Below the pieces are notes generated by a model. It did no database searches and had not been told where the DNA came from. It saw only the letters and a list, made by a program, of their open reading frames with translations. DNA of 64,000 nt, taken from NCBI RefSeq assembly GCF_007828045.1, contig NZ_VITN01000013.1, positions 1 to 64,000 on the forward strand. The letters are read 5' to 3'. The position numbers and the translations under genes are program-made. Below, in pieces: positions 52,255 to 61,856 of the stretch (positions are counted from its first letter, which is position 1; each line of letters begins with the position of its first letter). The stretch comes from Nitrospirillum amazonense. Its GTDB lineage: Bacteria; Pseudomonadota; Alphaproteobacteria; Azospirillales; Azospirillaceae.

Positions 52255-54522
52255 CTAGAACCGCACCTTCACCGTGCCCAGAATTTGGCGCGGCGGCTGG
52301 GGGAAGGCGCCCAGGGGGCCGTTGTCGTCGGCCTCGATCAGGTTCACCTTGCGGTCGAACAGGTTGCGCACCGTCAGGCTCAAATCCACGGTGTCCTGAC
52401 GGGGCGGCGTCCACGTCCAGGTGGTGTTCCATAGGGCGTAGCCGCCGCTGACGCGGCTGTTCTGGCTGTCGTAGGCATAGTCGCCGAACATTTCTACCCA
52501 CAGCTTGCCCGACAGGCCCCACGTGGGGATGCCCTGGTTCAGGGCGACGCTGCCCGTGTGCCGGGGCACGCCCTGCACCCGCTTGCCGGTGAAGTCGCGC
52601 TGGATCAGCGTGTCGCTTTCCACGAAGCGGTTGTCCAGCCAGTAGGCTTCGGTATAGCCATAGGTGACGTCGGCCGACAGGTGGGGCACCAGGCTGTCCA
52701 GCCGGGCGCTGCCCGCCAGTTCCACGCCCTGGGACAGCTGCTCACCCGTGTTGAAGGTCTGCGGCACGCCGTTGACCTCCACCACCTGCAACAGGTCGTG
52801 GCGCTGCAGGCGATAGACGGTGACGCTGCCCGACAGCAGGCCGCCGAAGGCGTCGGCCTTCACGCCGGCCTCCACATTGTCCGCCAGTTCCGGGTTCAGG
52901 CCGGTCTGGCGGGTGCGGAAGGACCACAGCGGCCCGAAGGCGGCCGAGAAGCCCTGGCCGTAGGCGACATAGGCGCTGACCTCGGGCGTCACCTTCCAGG
53001 TGACCGACGCCTTGGGGCTGAAATGGGCGTTGTCGTCGTAGGCGGTGCCCCCCGGCGTGATGGCGCCATTGGGCCCGCCGCTGGTGGTGTCGCCGTAGAC
53101 GACATGCCGCTCGAAGTAGTCATAGCGCCCGCCCACGTCCAGGGTGATGGGCCTGAAGGTCCGGTCCACCTGAAGATAGGCGGCGTACGCCCGTTCGCGG
53201 CCGTAGGCGTTCAACTGGGTGTCCGTCACCCATTGATCGGTGTCGATGTTCCGGCCGGTCAGGATGCTGCGCTGCTCACCGTAGTAGTAGGTGTCGTCCA
53301 GCTGGCCGGTCCAATGCTCGGTATGGTGGGCGCGCACCTGCTCGGCGCTGACGCCGCCCAGCACCTGCCAGGGACCGTGGGTCCAGGACAGCTGCTGCTC
53401 GCCATACCCCGTGATGGTGTTGCCGTCGACGCGGAAGCCGGTGAAGGTGACGGAGCCGGCGCTGGGGTCGTACTCGTTGGCGAAGCCCTGCAGGGCGGAG
53501 GTCAGGGCCTGGCGGACGTGCAGCTTGGTGGTGGCCACCAAGCCGTCGGCCAGGTCACGCTCATAGGTCGCGGTGGCCGTGGCCATGCGCTTGTAGAAGC
53601 CGGCGTTGTCCTCGTTCCAGTTGGCCTCGCGGCCGCCGGGCAGGTTGATCAGCTCACCCCGGCCGTCCACCGGCAGTTCGCCGGCCAGCTGCTGGCGGGT
53701 GTCCACCCAGGTGGCGGTGACGGTCAGGCGGCCGGCGTCGCCCATGTCCAGCTGGTGCTTCAGGAACAGGTTGGTCTCGTTGCGGCCGGTGCGGTCGCGC
53801 CAGCCGTCGCCCCGCTCATGCCCCACGTCCAGCAGCAGGGCGCCGCCCTTCACGGTGGGCGTCTGCAGCAGGGCGTCGCCGTGCAGCCAGCCGTCGCTGC
53901 CGGCCTGCAAGGTGACCTCGCCCTTGGTCTCGTCGGTGACCTCGCGGGTCAGGTAGTTGATGGTCCCGCTGATGGCGCCCCGGCCGTATAGGGCCGACAT
54001 GGGGCCGCGCACCACGTCCACCCGGCCCACCGCGCTGTAGGGCAGCTGTTCCAGGTCGACCTCGTCATCCCCGGTGACGTAGGGGATGCCGTCCATCATC
54101 ACCACCAGCGTGTCGTTGTGCACCTTGCTGGGCACGCCGCGCAGCGTGATCGAGGTGTAGGTGCCCATGTCGTTCTTGGACACCAGCACGCCCGGCAGGT
54201 CCGTCAATTCGTCGCCGATGAACAGCACACCCTTCTGTTCGAACTCGTCGCGCGACACGGTGGACACGCTGGCGGGCACGTCGCGCAAGGCCTCGGCCCG
54301 GCGGGTGGCGGTGACGATGATCTGGTCCAGCGGAGAGTCGCTGTCGGCGGCGGGACCCGCGGAGGCGGGCGTCTGCCCGCCGGTGGTATGGGGGTCGTCG
54401 GTATGTCGGCCGGTGGTATGGTCGGCGGTATAGGAGGACGAAACGTCTGCAGCCAGGGCGGCCGAAGCCGAGAGCACGGGCGAACCCGCCAGGATGGTGG
54501 ACAGCAGCAGCAGGCGGCGCAT
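52255..54522 (-). CDS. TonB-dependent outer-membrane receptor
   Basis: 755 residues from ATG 54522 (MRRLLLLSTILAGSPVLSASAALAAD signal peptide; GAGGAGG upstream). A TonB box-like DQIIVTATRR is followed by the plug domain (VPASVSTVSRDEFEQ, ITLRGVPSKVHNDTLVVMMDGIP, VDVVRGPMSALYGRGAISGTINY). A 22-strand barrel ends in NLFDRKVN and the terminal aromatic VKVRF. The plug resembles siderophore/catecholate receptors, but the ligand is not determined. The Thr/His-rich N-terminal linker (HTTGRHTDDPHTTGGQ) is unusual. Confidence 0.93.
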   Translation of the reverse strand: MRRLLLLSTILAGSPVLSASAALAADVSSSYTADHTTGRHTDDPHTTGGQTPASAGPAADSDSPLDQIIVTATRRAEALRDVPASVSTVSRDEFEQKGVLFIGDELTDLPGVLVSKNDMGTYTSITLRGVPSKVHNDTLVVMMDGIPYVTGDDEVDLEQLPYSAVGRVDVVRGPMSALYGRGAISGTINYLTREVTDETKGEVTLQAGSDGWLHGDALLQTPTVKGGALLLDVGHERGDGWRDRTGRNETNLFLKHQLDMGDAGRLTVTATWVDTRQQLAGELPVDGRGELINLPGGREANWNEDNAGFYKRMATATATYERDLADGLVATTKLHVRQALTSALQGFANEYDPSAGSVTFTGFRVDGNTITGYGEQQLSWTHGPWQVLGGVSAEQVRAHHTEHWTGQLDDTYYYGEQRSILTGRNIDTDQWVTDTQLNAYGRERAYAAYLQVDRTFRPITLDVGGRYDYFERHVVYGDTTSGGPNGAITPGGTAYDDNAHFSPKASVTWKVTPEVSAYVAYGQGFSAAFGPLWSFRTRQTGLNPELADNVEAGVKADAFGGLLSGSVTVYRLQRHDLLQVVEVNGVPQTFNTGEQLSQGVELAGSARLDSLVPHLSADVTYGYTEAYWLDNRFVESDTLIQRDFTGKRVQGVPRHTGSVALNQGIPTWGLSGKLWVEMFGDYAYDSQNSRVSGGYALWNTTWTWTPPRQDTVDLSLTVRNLFDRKVNLIEADDNGPLGAFPQPPRQILGTVKVRF

Positions 54523-54994
54523 CGTTTCAGAAGCCTCCTCAGGTCTTTGAATGCGGAAATGTGGGAAAACGGCGCCGGTGTACCCCATCCGTCGCAAACT
54601 GCGAAGGCATGAACGCGCCGCGGCCGGAGATGGGCGGTATGTCCCACCGTCCGTGCGGGCCATTCCGCCCCGTGGGACGGGCCTCAGACTTTAAGGATAA
54701 TGCCTGGGGCCGCTGTATATCTTATAAGACTGCGAAAACCGGGATCCGCGACGTTTTGCCTTCTTGGGACCTGCTTAGGTGCGGGGCCTGGGGGTTGGCG
54801 GTCGTACGGACGAGGCGTGGGGTTGGGCCGCAGATGCCGACGCGTGGGCTGACAGGGCTGGGCGTGATGCCCGTCGTCCGACGGGCGGTGGCTGGCGTGG
54901 TTTTCAATCGCGTTAAGGCAACTGTCATCGTTTTGTCCCATGATGCCACCGGTCCCGATATCGCCTGTACCCGTTTGTTCCCGGAGAAGTCCCG
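54523..54994. other. Non-coding divergent region between the TonB receptor and the RND operon
   Basis: 472 bases with no convincing gene. A 10-bp palindrome TCTTATAAGA sits at 54720-54729. ACCTGCTTAGGTGC at 54769-54782 matches the ends of the palindromic element at 61254-61376. AAAAC/GTTTT inverted segments flank GGATCC at 54735-54756. No consensus Fur box was seen. Promoters for both neighbours must lie here. Confidence 0.5.
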
Positions 54995-56233
54995 ATGAAT
55001 CGTCGCACGGCCGCCGCCGCGCTGGCCCTGGTCCTGGTCGCCGCCTACGGCGGTTACCGCGTGTGGGACGCCAAGTCCGGGGTGTCCGAAGCGGAGGCCT
55101 CGGCCACGCCGGGCAACAAGCATGGTCCTGGCACTAACAACAACGGCCCGGTGCCGGTGGTGACGGCGCGCGTGCGGCGTGGCGCCATGCCCATCGACGT
55201 GGCAGCGGTGGGCACGGTGCAGCCCATCTCCACCGTGCAGGTGCGCGCCCGCATCGACAGCCAGCTGATGGAAGCGAAGGTGGAGGAGGGGCAGGAGGTC
55301 AAGTCCGGTGACCTGCTGTTCCTGCTGGATCAGCGCCCGGCCAAGGCCGCCCTGATGCAGGCGGAGGCCAACCTGGCCCGCGACCAGGCCAACCTGGCCC
55401 AGGCGCGGTCGGACGCCCAGCGCAACGCCGGCCTGTTCGCCCGCGGCGCCGTCTCCCTGCAGCAGAACGAGCAGGCGTCGGCCACCGCCAAGGCGCAGGA
55501 GGCCACGGTGCTGGCCGACCAGGCGGCGGTGGACCAGGCGCGCCTGACCCTGGCCTTCACCGAAATCCGCTCCCCCATCGACGGGGTGGTGGGCAGCATC
55601 CAGCTGCGCCCCGGCAACCTGGTGAAGGGCAGCGACAGCGGTTCCACCCTCACCACTCTGGTGCAGGTGGCGCCCATCAACGTCGCCTTCACCGTGCCGG
55701 AGAAGCATGTGACGGCGGTGCGCCAGGCCTTGCGCTCCGGCCGGCCGCCCCTGGTCTCGGGCAAGACCGCCGACGGCCTGGTGGCCGCCACGGGCCGCCT
55801 GGTCTTCATCGACAACAGCGTGGATGCGCAGTCCGGCACCATCCAGCTGAAGGGCCTGTACGACAACAAGGACCGCGCCTTGTGGCCGGGCCAGTTCGTG
55901 GACGTCACCCTGCACCTGGGCATGGAGGCCGACGTTCTGTCGGTGCCGGCGGTGGCGGTGCAGCGCGGCCAGGCCGGCCCCTACGTGTTCGTGGTCAAGG
56001 CTGACGACACGGTGGACATGCGCCCGGTGACGGTGGGGCGCTTCGCCGAGCAAGGTGCCGTGATCGCGAGCGGTGTCGAGGCGGGTGAGCGGGTGGTGAC
56101 CGAAGGCCAGCTGCGCCTGGTCCCCGGTGCCAGGATCGTGGAACGCCCGGTCCCTCAAGGGGGCGGGGTCGAGGCCGACAGCGCCAATCCCGGCGCGGGC
56201 GCCGCGCAGGCCAGCGGAAAGGCGCGCACGTGA
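54995..56233 (+). CDS. RND efflux membrane-fusion protein (MdtA/AcrA family)
   Basis: 412 residues. The N-terminal anchor/signal (TAAAALALVLVAAYGGYRVW) is followed by the HlyD-type lipoyl halves (VQVRARIDSQLMEAKVEEGQEVKSGDLLFLLDQRP and LTLAFTEIRSPIDGVVGSIQLRPGNLVKG). A helical hairpin lies between them; the beta-barrel and membrane-proximal domains end GERVVTEGQLRLVPGARI. It links the inner-membrane pump to an outer-membrane channel, which is not encoded here. It overlaps the pump gene by 4 bases. Confidence 0.93.
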   Translation: MNRRTAAAALALVLVAAYGGYRVWDAKSGVSEAEASATPGNKHGPGTNNNGPVPVVTARVRRGAMPIDVAAVGTVQPISTVQVRARIDSQLMEAKVEEGQEVKSGDLLFLLDQRPAKAALMQAEANLARDQANLAQARSDAQRNAGLFARGAVSLQQNEQASATAKAQEATVLADQAAVDQARLTLAFTEIRSPIDGVVGSIQLRPGNLVKGSDSGSTLTTLVQVAPINVAFTVPEKHVTAVRQALRSGRPPLVSGKTADGLVAATGRLVFIDNSVDAQSGTIQLKGLYDNKDRALWPGQFVDVTLHLGMEADVLSVPAVAVQRGQAGPYVFVVKADDTVDMRPVTVGRFAEQGAVIASGVEAGERVVTEGQLRLVPGARIVERPVPQGGGVEADSANPGAGAAQASGKART

Positions 56234-59200
56234 ACATTTCCGAGCTTTGCATCCGCCGGCCGGTGATGACCGTCCTGCTGACGGCGGCCCTGATCCTCAG
56301 CGGCGTGCTGGCCTACAAATACCTGCCGGTGGCCGCATTGCCGCGCGTGGACTTCCCCGTCATCAGCGTGTCGGCCAGCCTGCCGGGTGCCAGCCCGGAC
56401 ACCATGGCGTCCTCCGTCGCCATCCAGCTGGAGCGTGAGTTCTCCACCATCGCCGGCATCGAGAGCATCACCTCCAGCAGCGTGCAGGGCAGCACCAACG
56501 TCAACATCCAGTTCAATCTGGACCGTGACATCGACAGCGCCGCCCTGGACGTGCAGGCGGCCCTGTCGCGGGTGCAGCGGCGCCTGCCCATCGAGATGAC
56601 GACCCCGCCCAGCTACCGCAAGGTGAACCCGGCCGACCAGCCGGTGCTGCTGCTGGCGCTCAGCAGCGCCACCCTGCCGCTGAGCCAGGTGGACGAATAC
56701 GCCGAGACCCTGTTGAGCCCCGCCCTGTCCACCCTCAGCGGCGTGGCCCAGGTGCAGGTCTGGGGCGCGCAGAAATTCGCGGTGCGCATCCGCCTGAACC
56801 CGGAGGCGCTGACCGCGCGCGGCATCGGCGTGGATGAGGTGCAGAACGCCATCGTCGCCGCCAATTCCAGCTCGCCCGTCGGCGTGGTCTCGGGCTCGGC
56901 GCAGCAGCTGATCCTGGAAACCAACACCCAGCTGTTCGACGCCCAGAGCTTCTCCCACCTGGTCATCGCCACCCGCAACGGCGCGCCGGTACGCCTGGGC
57001 GACGTCGCCAGCGTCATCGATGGGGTGGAGAACGACCGGACGGCCAGCTGGTTCAACGGCACCCGCACCATCGTCCTGGCCATCCAACGCCAGCCCGACG
57101 CCAACACGGTGGAGGTGGTGGACGCCGTGAAACGGGTGATCCCCACCTTCAAGGCCAGCCTGCCGCCCTCCATCGCCATCAACGTGCTGATCGACCGGTC
57201 GCTGTCCATCCGCGCGGCGGTGGAGGATGTGCAGTTCACGCTGATCCTGACCATCGGGCTGGTGGTCATGGTCATCTTCCTGTTCCTGCGCAAGGTCAGC
57301 GCCACCCTGATCCCCGGCATCGCCGTCCCCATCTCCCTCATCGGCGCCGCCGGCGCCATGAAGGCCTTCGGCTTTTCCATCGACAACATCTCGCTGTTGG
57401 CGCTGACCCTGTCGGTGGGCCTGGTGGTGGACGATGCCATCGTCATGCTGGAGAACATCGTCCGCTACATCGAAGAGGGGATGAGCCCGTTCGAGGCGGC
57501 GGTGAAGGGCAGCCGGGAGATCGGCTTCACCATCGTTTCCATCACCCTGTCGCTGGTGGCGGTGTTCATCCCCATCTTCATGATGGGTGGTGTGGTGGGC
57601 CGGCTGTTCCATGAGTTCGCGGTGACGGTGACCCTGGCCATCGCGGCCTCCGCCATCACGTCGCTGACGCTGACGCCCATGCTGTGCAGCCGCTTCATCA
57701 CCCATGACCACCATGCCAAGCCCAACCGGTTCGAGCGGGTGACGGAGGCAGGGTTCCAGGCCTGGCTCCGGGGCTATGACCGTACCCTGACCTGGTGCCT
57801 GGGCCATCGCCGCGTGGTGGTGGCCGTGTTCTTCGCCACCCTGGTCGGCACCGTGGTGCTGTTCCAGCAGGTGCAGAAGGGCTTCTTCCCCACCGAGGAC
57901 AACGGTCAGATCTTCGCCCAGACGGAGGCCCGGCAGGACATTTCCTTCGACGCGATGATCGCCCTGCAGCAGCAGGTGGCGGCGGCGGTGGCCAGGAACC
58001 CTTATGTGGAGACCTTCATCTCCTCCGTCGGCGGCGGCGGCAACGTCACCAACGCCGGCCGTGTCTTCATGTCCCTGAAGGACCGCGCCCATCGCCCCAA
58101 GATGGAGGCGGTGCTGCAAAGCCTGCGCAAGGACGTGGCCGACATCCCGGGCATCAACGTCTTCTTCCAGCCGGTGCAGAACCTGAACGTCTCCGGCCGC
58201 CAGTCCAAGAGCCTGTACCAGTACACGCTGCAGGGCCTGGACCAGCCGCAGCTGTACCAATGGTCGGACCGGCTGATGCAGAAGATGGCGCAGATGCCGC
58301 AGTTGCAGGACGTGACCAGCGACCTGCAGCTGTCCGGCCAGAACGCCTCCATCCATATCGACCTGGACAAGGCCTACATGCTGGGCCTGACGGCGGAGAA
58401 CCTGCGTTCCAGCCTCTACAGCGCCTTCGGCACGCGCCAAATCTCCACCATTTACACGCCGACCAACGATTACGAGGTGATACTGGAGCTGTCGCCGGAG
58501 GCGCAGAAGTCGGCGGACGTGCTGAACCGCATCTACATCCGCTCCGACAGCGGCAAGCTGATCCCCCTGGGCGCCGTGGCCCGCATCGACCGCACCTCGG
58601 GCCCCATCAGCGTGAACCACCAGGGGCAGCTGCCCGCCGTCACCCTGTCGTTCAACCTGACACCGGGTGTTTCGCTGGGCGACGCCGTCACCGCCATCGA
58701 GGGCGTGCAGCGCGACATCGGCATGCCGGACAGCATTTCCGGCAGCTTCCAGGGCACCGCCCAGGTGTTCCAGCAGGCGCTGGCCAACCAGGGCCTGCTG
58801 CTGCTGACGGCGGTGCTGGTCATCTACGTCGTGCTGGGCGTGCTGTATGAAAGCTTCATCCACCCGCTGACCATCCTGTCCGGCCTGCCCTCGGCGGCGG
58901 TGGGGGCGGTGGGCTCGCTCATGCTGTTCGGCTTCGACCTCAGCGTCATCGCCATCATCGGCGTGCTGATGCTGATCGGCATCGTGAAGAAGAACGCCAT
59001 TATGATGATCGACTTCGCGCTGGAGGCCCGGCGCGACGGCGCGACCCCGCAGGACGCCATCTACCGCGCCTGCCTGCTGCGCTTCCGCCCCATCATGATG
59101 ACCACCATGGCGGCCCTGATGGGCACGCTGCCCATCGCCCTGGCGTCGGGCGCCAGCGCCGAGCTGCGCCAGCCCCTGGGCGTGGCCGTGGTGGGCGGCC

Positions 59201-59367
59201 TGGTGGTGTCGCAGCTGCTGACGCTCTACATCACCCCGGTGCTGTACCTCTACATGGAGGACTTCAGCCGCTGGATCGACCGGCAGCTGCACCGCCAGAA
59301 GACCCGCCGCGCCGCCCGCCGCCTGGTGCCCGCCAACACCGACGGCCGCGCCAACGCGGCGGAGTAG
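56230..59367 (+). CDS. RND-family multidrug efflux permease (MdtB/MdtC-like)
   Basis: 1045 residues, the full length of HAE1-type RND pumps. It begins MNISELCIRRPVMTVLLTAALILSG-like, with two large periplasmic loops. The proton relay is visible as VGLVVDDAIVMLENIVRYIEEG (two Asp in TM4) and GIVKKNAIMMIDFALEARRDG (Lys in TM10). The sequence style is nearest MdtB/C and other Gram-negative HAE1 subgroups. Substrates are unknown. No local TetR or two-component regulator is adjacent. Confidence 0.95.
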   Translation: MNISELCIRRPVMTVLLTAALILSGVLAYKYLPVAALPRVDFPVISVSASLPGASPDTMASSVAIQLEREFSTIAGIESITSSSVQGSTNVNIQFNLDRDIDSAALDVQAALSRVQRRLPIEMTTPPSYRKVNPADQPVLLLALSSATLPLSQVDEYAETLLSPALSTLSGVAQVQVWGAQKFAVRIRLNPEALTARGIGVDEVQNAIVAANSSSPVGVVSGSAQQLILETNTQLFDAQSFSHLVIATRNGAPVRLGDVASVIDGVENDRTASWFNGTRTIVLAIQRQPDANTVEVVDAVKRVIPTFKASLPPSIAINVLIDRSLSIRAAVEDVQFTLILTIGLVVMVIFLFLRKVSATLIPGIAVPISLIGAAGAMKAFGFSIDNISLLALTLSVGLVVDDAIVMLENIVRYIEEGMSPFEAAVKGSREIGFTIVSITLSLVAVFIPIFMMGGVVGRLFHEFAVTVTLAIAASAITSLTLTPMLCSRFITHDHHAKPNRFERVTEAGFQAWLRGYDRTLTWCLGHRRVVVAVFFATLVGTVVLFQQVQKGFFPTEDNGQIFAQTEARQDISFDAMIALQQQVAAAVARNPYVETFISSVGGGGNVTNAGRVFMSLKDRAHRPKMEAVLQSLRKDVADIPGINVFFQPVQNLNVSGRQSKSLYQYTLQGLDQPQLYQWSDRLMQKMAQMPQLQDVTSDLQLSGQNASIHIDLDKAYMLGLTAENLRSSLYSAFGTRQISTIYTPTNDYEVILELSPEAQKSADVLNRIYIRSDSGKLIPLGAVARIDRTSGPISVNHQGQLPAVTLSFNLTPGVSLGDAVTAIEGVQRDIGMPDSISGSFQGTAQVFQQALANQGLLLLTAVLVIYVVLGVLYESFIHPLTILSGLPSAAVGAVGSLMLFGFDLSVIAIIGVLMLIGIVKKNAIMMIDFALEARRDGATPQDAIYRACLLRFRPIMMTTMAALMGTLPIALASGASAELRQPLGVAVVGGLVVSQLLTLYITPVLYLYMEDFSRWIDRQLHRQKTRRAARRLVPANTDGRANAAE

Positions 59368-59396
59368 GCACCCCCGCCGCGCAGGCGCCCGCCGGG

Positions 59397-61079
59397 TCAG
59401 GCGGCGCGGATGCCGCGCAGGAAATTGTCCACGTCGCCGCGCATCCGCTCGGCATTGCGGGCGAGGTCGCTGGAGGCGGAGAGCAGCTTCTGCGCCACCG
59501 ATCCCGTGGTCGCCGCCGCCTCGGTCAGGCCGCCGATGTTGGCACTCATTTCCTGGGTCTCGCTGGCCGCCTCGGTGACGTTGCGGGCGATTTCCCGGGT
59601 GGCGGCGCCCTGTTCCTCGACCGCTGCCGCGATGCCGGATGAAATGGTGCGGATCTGGTCGATGACGCCGCTGACGGTGCGGATGGCGGCGACGGCCTGT
59701 GCCGTTTCCTGCTGGACGTCGGCGACCTGGGCCGTGATCTCCTCCGTGGCGCGGCCCGTCTGGGTCGCCAGGGTCTTCACCTCGCTGGCGACCACGGCGA
59801 AGCCTTTGCCCGCCTCGCCGGCGCGCGCCGCCTCGATGGTGGCGTTGAGGGCCAGCAGGTTGGTCTGGCTGGCGATCCCGGCCACCAGTTGAACCACCTC
59901 GCCGATCCGGCCCGCCGATTGCGACAGGCTCAGCATCATGGTGTTGACCCTGCCCGTCTGGTCCGCCGCCTCGACCGCGATGCGGGCGGCATCCGCCACC
60001 TGGCGGCTGATCTCGCTGATGGACGCGTACAACTCCTCCGACGCGGCGGCCACCGTCTGCACGTTGGTGCTGGCCTGGCCGGCGGCGCTGGCGGCGTCAC
60101 GGGCCTGGATGCTGGCCCGGTCGGCCACGTCGCTCATCGTCTCCGTCGTGTGGTGGATTTCGTTGGCCGCTTCCGCGCTGCGCTGGATGAGGCCCATAAC
60201 GCTCTGCTGGAAGGTATTGGCGATGGCCTCGCGCTCCGACTTCAGCGCTTCGGCGGCACGGTCGGCCACCTCACGCCGTTCCTGCTCCTTGCGGTCCAGT
60301 TCCATCAGGCTGTCGCGGAACACGGTCAGGGCCCGGGCCAGCTTGCCGATCTCGTCCCCCCGCGCGGCGTGGGTGATGGTGATGTTCCGGTCGCCGTCGG
60401 TCAGACGCACCATGGCATCGGTGATGGCCTCCAGCGGGTGCGTGATGGTGCGCACCAGGTAAAGCGACAGTCCCAGGATGGCCAGGCTCACCACCGCCAG
60501 GGCGACGCCGTACGTCATCAGGCGCTGATGGAACACCGTGTCGATGTCGTCGATGTAGACCCCGGCGCCCACCAGCAGCCCCCACGGGGCGAAGGGACGG
60601 ATGGAGGCCACCTTGGCCACGGGCGGGTCGCCCTGCTTGCGGGGAAAGGCGTAGGCCACGTCCCCGCCGCCGGCCCGCGCAGCCTCGATGAACAGCCGGA
60701 TGAAGGGAACGCCGTTCGGATCCTTGAGGTCGATCAGGTCCTTGCCTTCCATCTGCGGCTGCGGGCCGACGACCTGGGCGATGCCGGTATCGGTGTAGAC
60801 GAAGATGTAATTGCCGTTGGCGAAACGGATGGCGCGGATGTCGGCCTTGGCGCGCTCCAGCGCTTCCGCCTCGCTCAGTTTTCCGCTGGTCGACTGGTCG
60901 TGATAATAGGCCAGGAGGCTGGTTGCCGACTCCACCTGTCGCACCATCTGTTCCTTGCGGCCTTCCAGCATCAGGGTGCGCTCATGGAACGTGCTCAGGA
61001 TGGCGACGATGATCATCGCGGCGACCGGCAAAAGGACGGCCGCTAAGATTTTAACCCTGACGCTCACGGATTTTGGCAT
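59397..61079 (-). CDS. Methyl-accepting chemotaxis protein with single Cache domain
   Basis: 560 residues: membrane segment 1 (KILAAVLLPVAAMIIVAILS), a periplasmic sCache-2-type domain (about 35-185; ADIRAIRFANGNYIFVYTDTG, GKDLIDLKDPNG), membrane segment 2 (GVALAVVSLAILGLSLYLV), and HAMP (about 212-265). The signalling domain has the hairpin tip VQLVAGIASQTNLLALNATIEAARAGEAGKGFAVVASEVKTLA. The ligand is unknown; sCache domains often bind small organic acids. No C-terminal CheR-tethering pentapeptide. Confidence 0.95.
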   Translation of the reverse strand: MPKSVSVRVKILAAVLLPVAAMIIVAILSTFHERTLMLEGRKEQMVRQVESATSLLAYYHDQSTSGKLSEAEALERAKADIRAIRFANGNYIFVYTDTGIAQVVGPQPQMEGKDLIDLKDPNGVPFIRLFIEAARAGGGDVAYAFPRKQGDPPVAKVASIRPFAPWGLLVGAGVYIDDIDTVFHQRLMTYGVALAVVSLAILGLSLYLVRTITHPLEAITDAMVRLTDGDRNITITHAARGDEIGKLARALTVFRDSLMELDRKEQERREVADRAAEALKSEREAIANTFQQSVMGLIQRSAEAANEIHHTTETMSDVADRASIQARDAASAAGQASTNVQTVAAASEELYASISEISRQVADAARIAVEAADQTGRVNTMMLSLSQSAGRIGEVVQLVAGIASQTNLLALNATIEAARAGEAGKGFAVVASEVKTLATQTGRATEEITAQVADVQQETAQAVAAIRTVSGVIDQIRTISSGIAAAVEEQGAATREIARNVTEAASETQEMSANIGGLTEAAATTGSVAQKLLSASSDLARNAERMRGDVDNFLRGIRAA

Positions 61080-61253
61080 GCCGCTCTCCCTTATGGATTG
61101 TTTTATAAAGGGGATTAGGGCGGTTCGGAGGTCTTGTTCAAGGTTGCCGGGTCAGTTTGTAAATAATAATTTAAATATACGTCGTGTGAATTCCATCGAA
61201 ACTTGCCCGATCCGGGCAGGGCGGCCAAACCCAATAGTCTGTCCCCCTGGGCA
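61080..61253. other. Chemoreceptor upstream region, AT-rich
   Basis: An AT-rich stretch around 61155-61185 (AAATAATAATTTAAATATA) stands out and probably contains the chemoreceptor promoter (minus strand). A small GCCCGATCCGGGC hairpin lies at about 61206-61218. No gene. Confidence 0.4.
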
Positions 61254-61376
61254 CCTAAGCAGACTTTCCGAACTCCGCCCACACATGGGCGGGCTCGGAA
61301 ATCTGCTAAACTATAGAGTCGGCAGGTTTCTCCAGGCCGGGCCATGTGTGGCCCGATCTGGAGGAACCTGCTTAGG
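61254..61376. repeat. 123-bp palindromic element of two large hairpins in inverted orientation
   Basis: The ends are inverted repeats (CCTAAGCAG at 61254-61262, CTGCTTAGG at 61368-61376) and the centre is CTATAG (61311-61316). Each half folds into its own hairpin of about 20 bp: 61258-61307 (loop CACA) and 61322-61371 (loop TGTG). Read outward-in, both halves share foot CCTAAGCAG and apex CCACACATGG, so one module has been duplicated in inverse orientation, like a BIME made of two REPs. It lies just past the DUF1491 stop, between it and the chemoreceptor. Confidence 0.75.
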
Positions 61377-61378
61377 GG

Positions 61379-61717
61379 TCAGATCACCTTACCCTCGAAC
61401 GGATGGCTGCCGTCGCGGCTTTCAACCTCGATCACCCATAGGTCGGGGTCGCGGCGGGTGGCGCGCTCGATGAAGGCGTCGGCTTCCGATTCCGGTACCT
61501 GGGCGCCGTTCAGGCCGGGGAACCAGCCCAGCTTGCCGTCCATGTCGCGGCTCTGGGTGTAGACCTTGGCGCCTTGGAAGGGGATGACGACCTTCAGCAG
61601 GATCAGGCCGCTCTCCGCCTCGCCCTTGCGCAGAACGTAGACCGGGATGCTGTCGGCGGCGCAGCGGCGCAGGTGCAGCTGGACCCAGAGGGCGGTGGAC
61701 AGCCGGTCGTCGGACAT
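61379..61717 (-). CDS. DUF1491-family protein
   Basis: 112 residues from ATG 61717 (MSDDRLSTALWVQLHLRRC). The family pattern includes AADSIPVYVLRKGEAESGLILLK, CD-type RDMDGKLGW and SEADAFIERATRRDPDLWVIEVE. It is a small soluble alphaproteobacterial protein of unknown function. In-frame codons run upstream to 62038 but oppose surE and are rejected. Its stop is 3 bases from the palindromic element. Confidence 0.85.
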   Translation of the reverse strand: MSDDRLSTALWVQLHLRRCAADSIPVYVLRKGEAESGLILLKVVIPFQGAKVYTQSRDMDGKLGWFPGLNGAQVPESEADAFIERATRRDPDLWVIEVESRDGSHPFEGKVI

Positions 61718-61856
61718 GGTCCCGGGGTTCCTGAAGAATTGGACGGGAAAAGCGGTCAAAGCGGAGCGGGCGCGACATTGCGGCTTGCCATCCGTGCCGC
61801 CGCCCGGAAAGGTGCGTCCGTATCTATAGGGTTCCACCGCTTCCGAGGCCAGAGTC

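Noticed and set aside
54561-54998. Open frame of 145 codons in the TonB receptor/RND spacer
   Set aside because: Composition is not protein-like, it overlaps the start of the membrane-fusion gene, and there is no ribosome binding site.
56155-59292. Long minus-strand open frame opposite the RND permease (about 1045 codons)
   Set aside because: Low-complexity His/Asp/Gly/Gln composition with no domain; the plus strand encodes a full RND pump.
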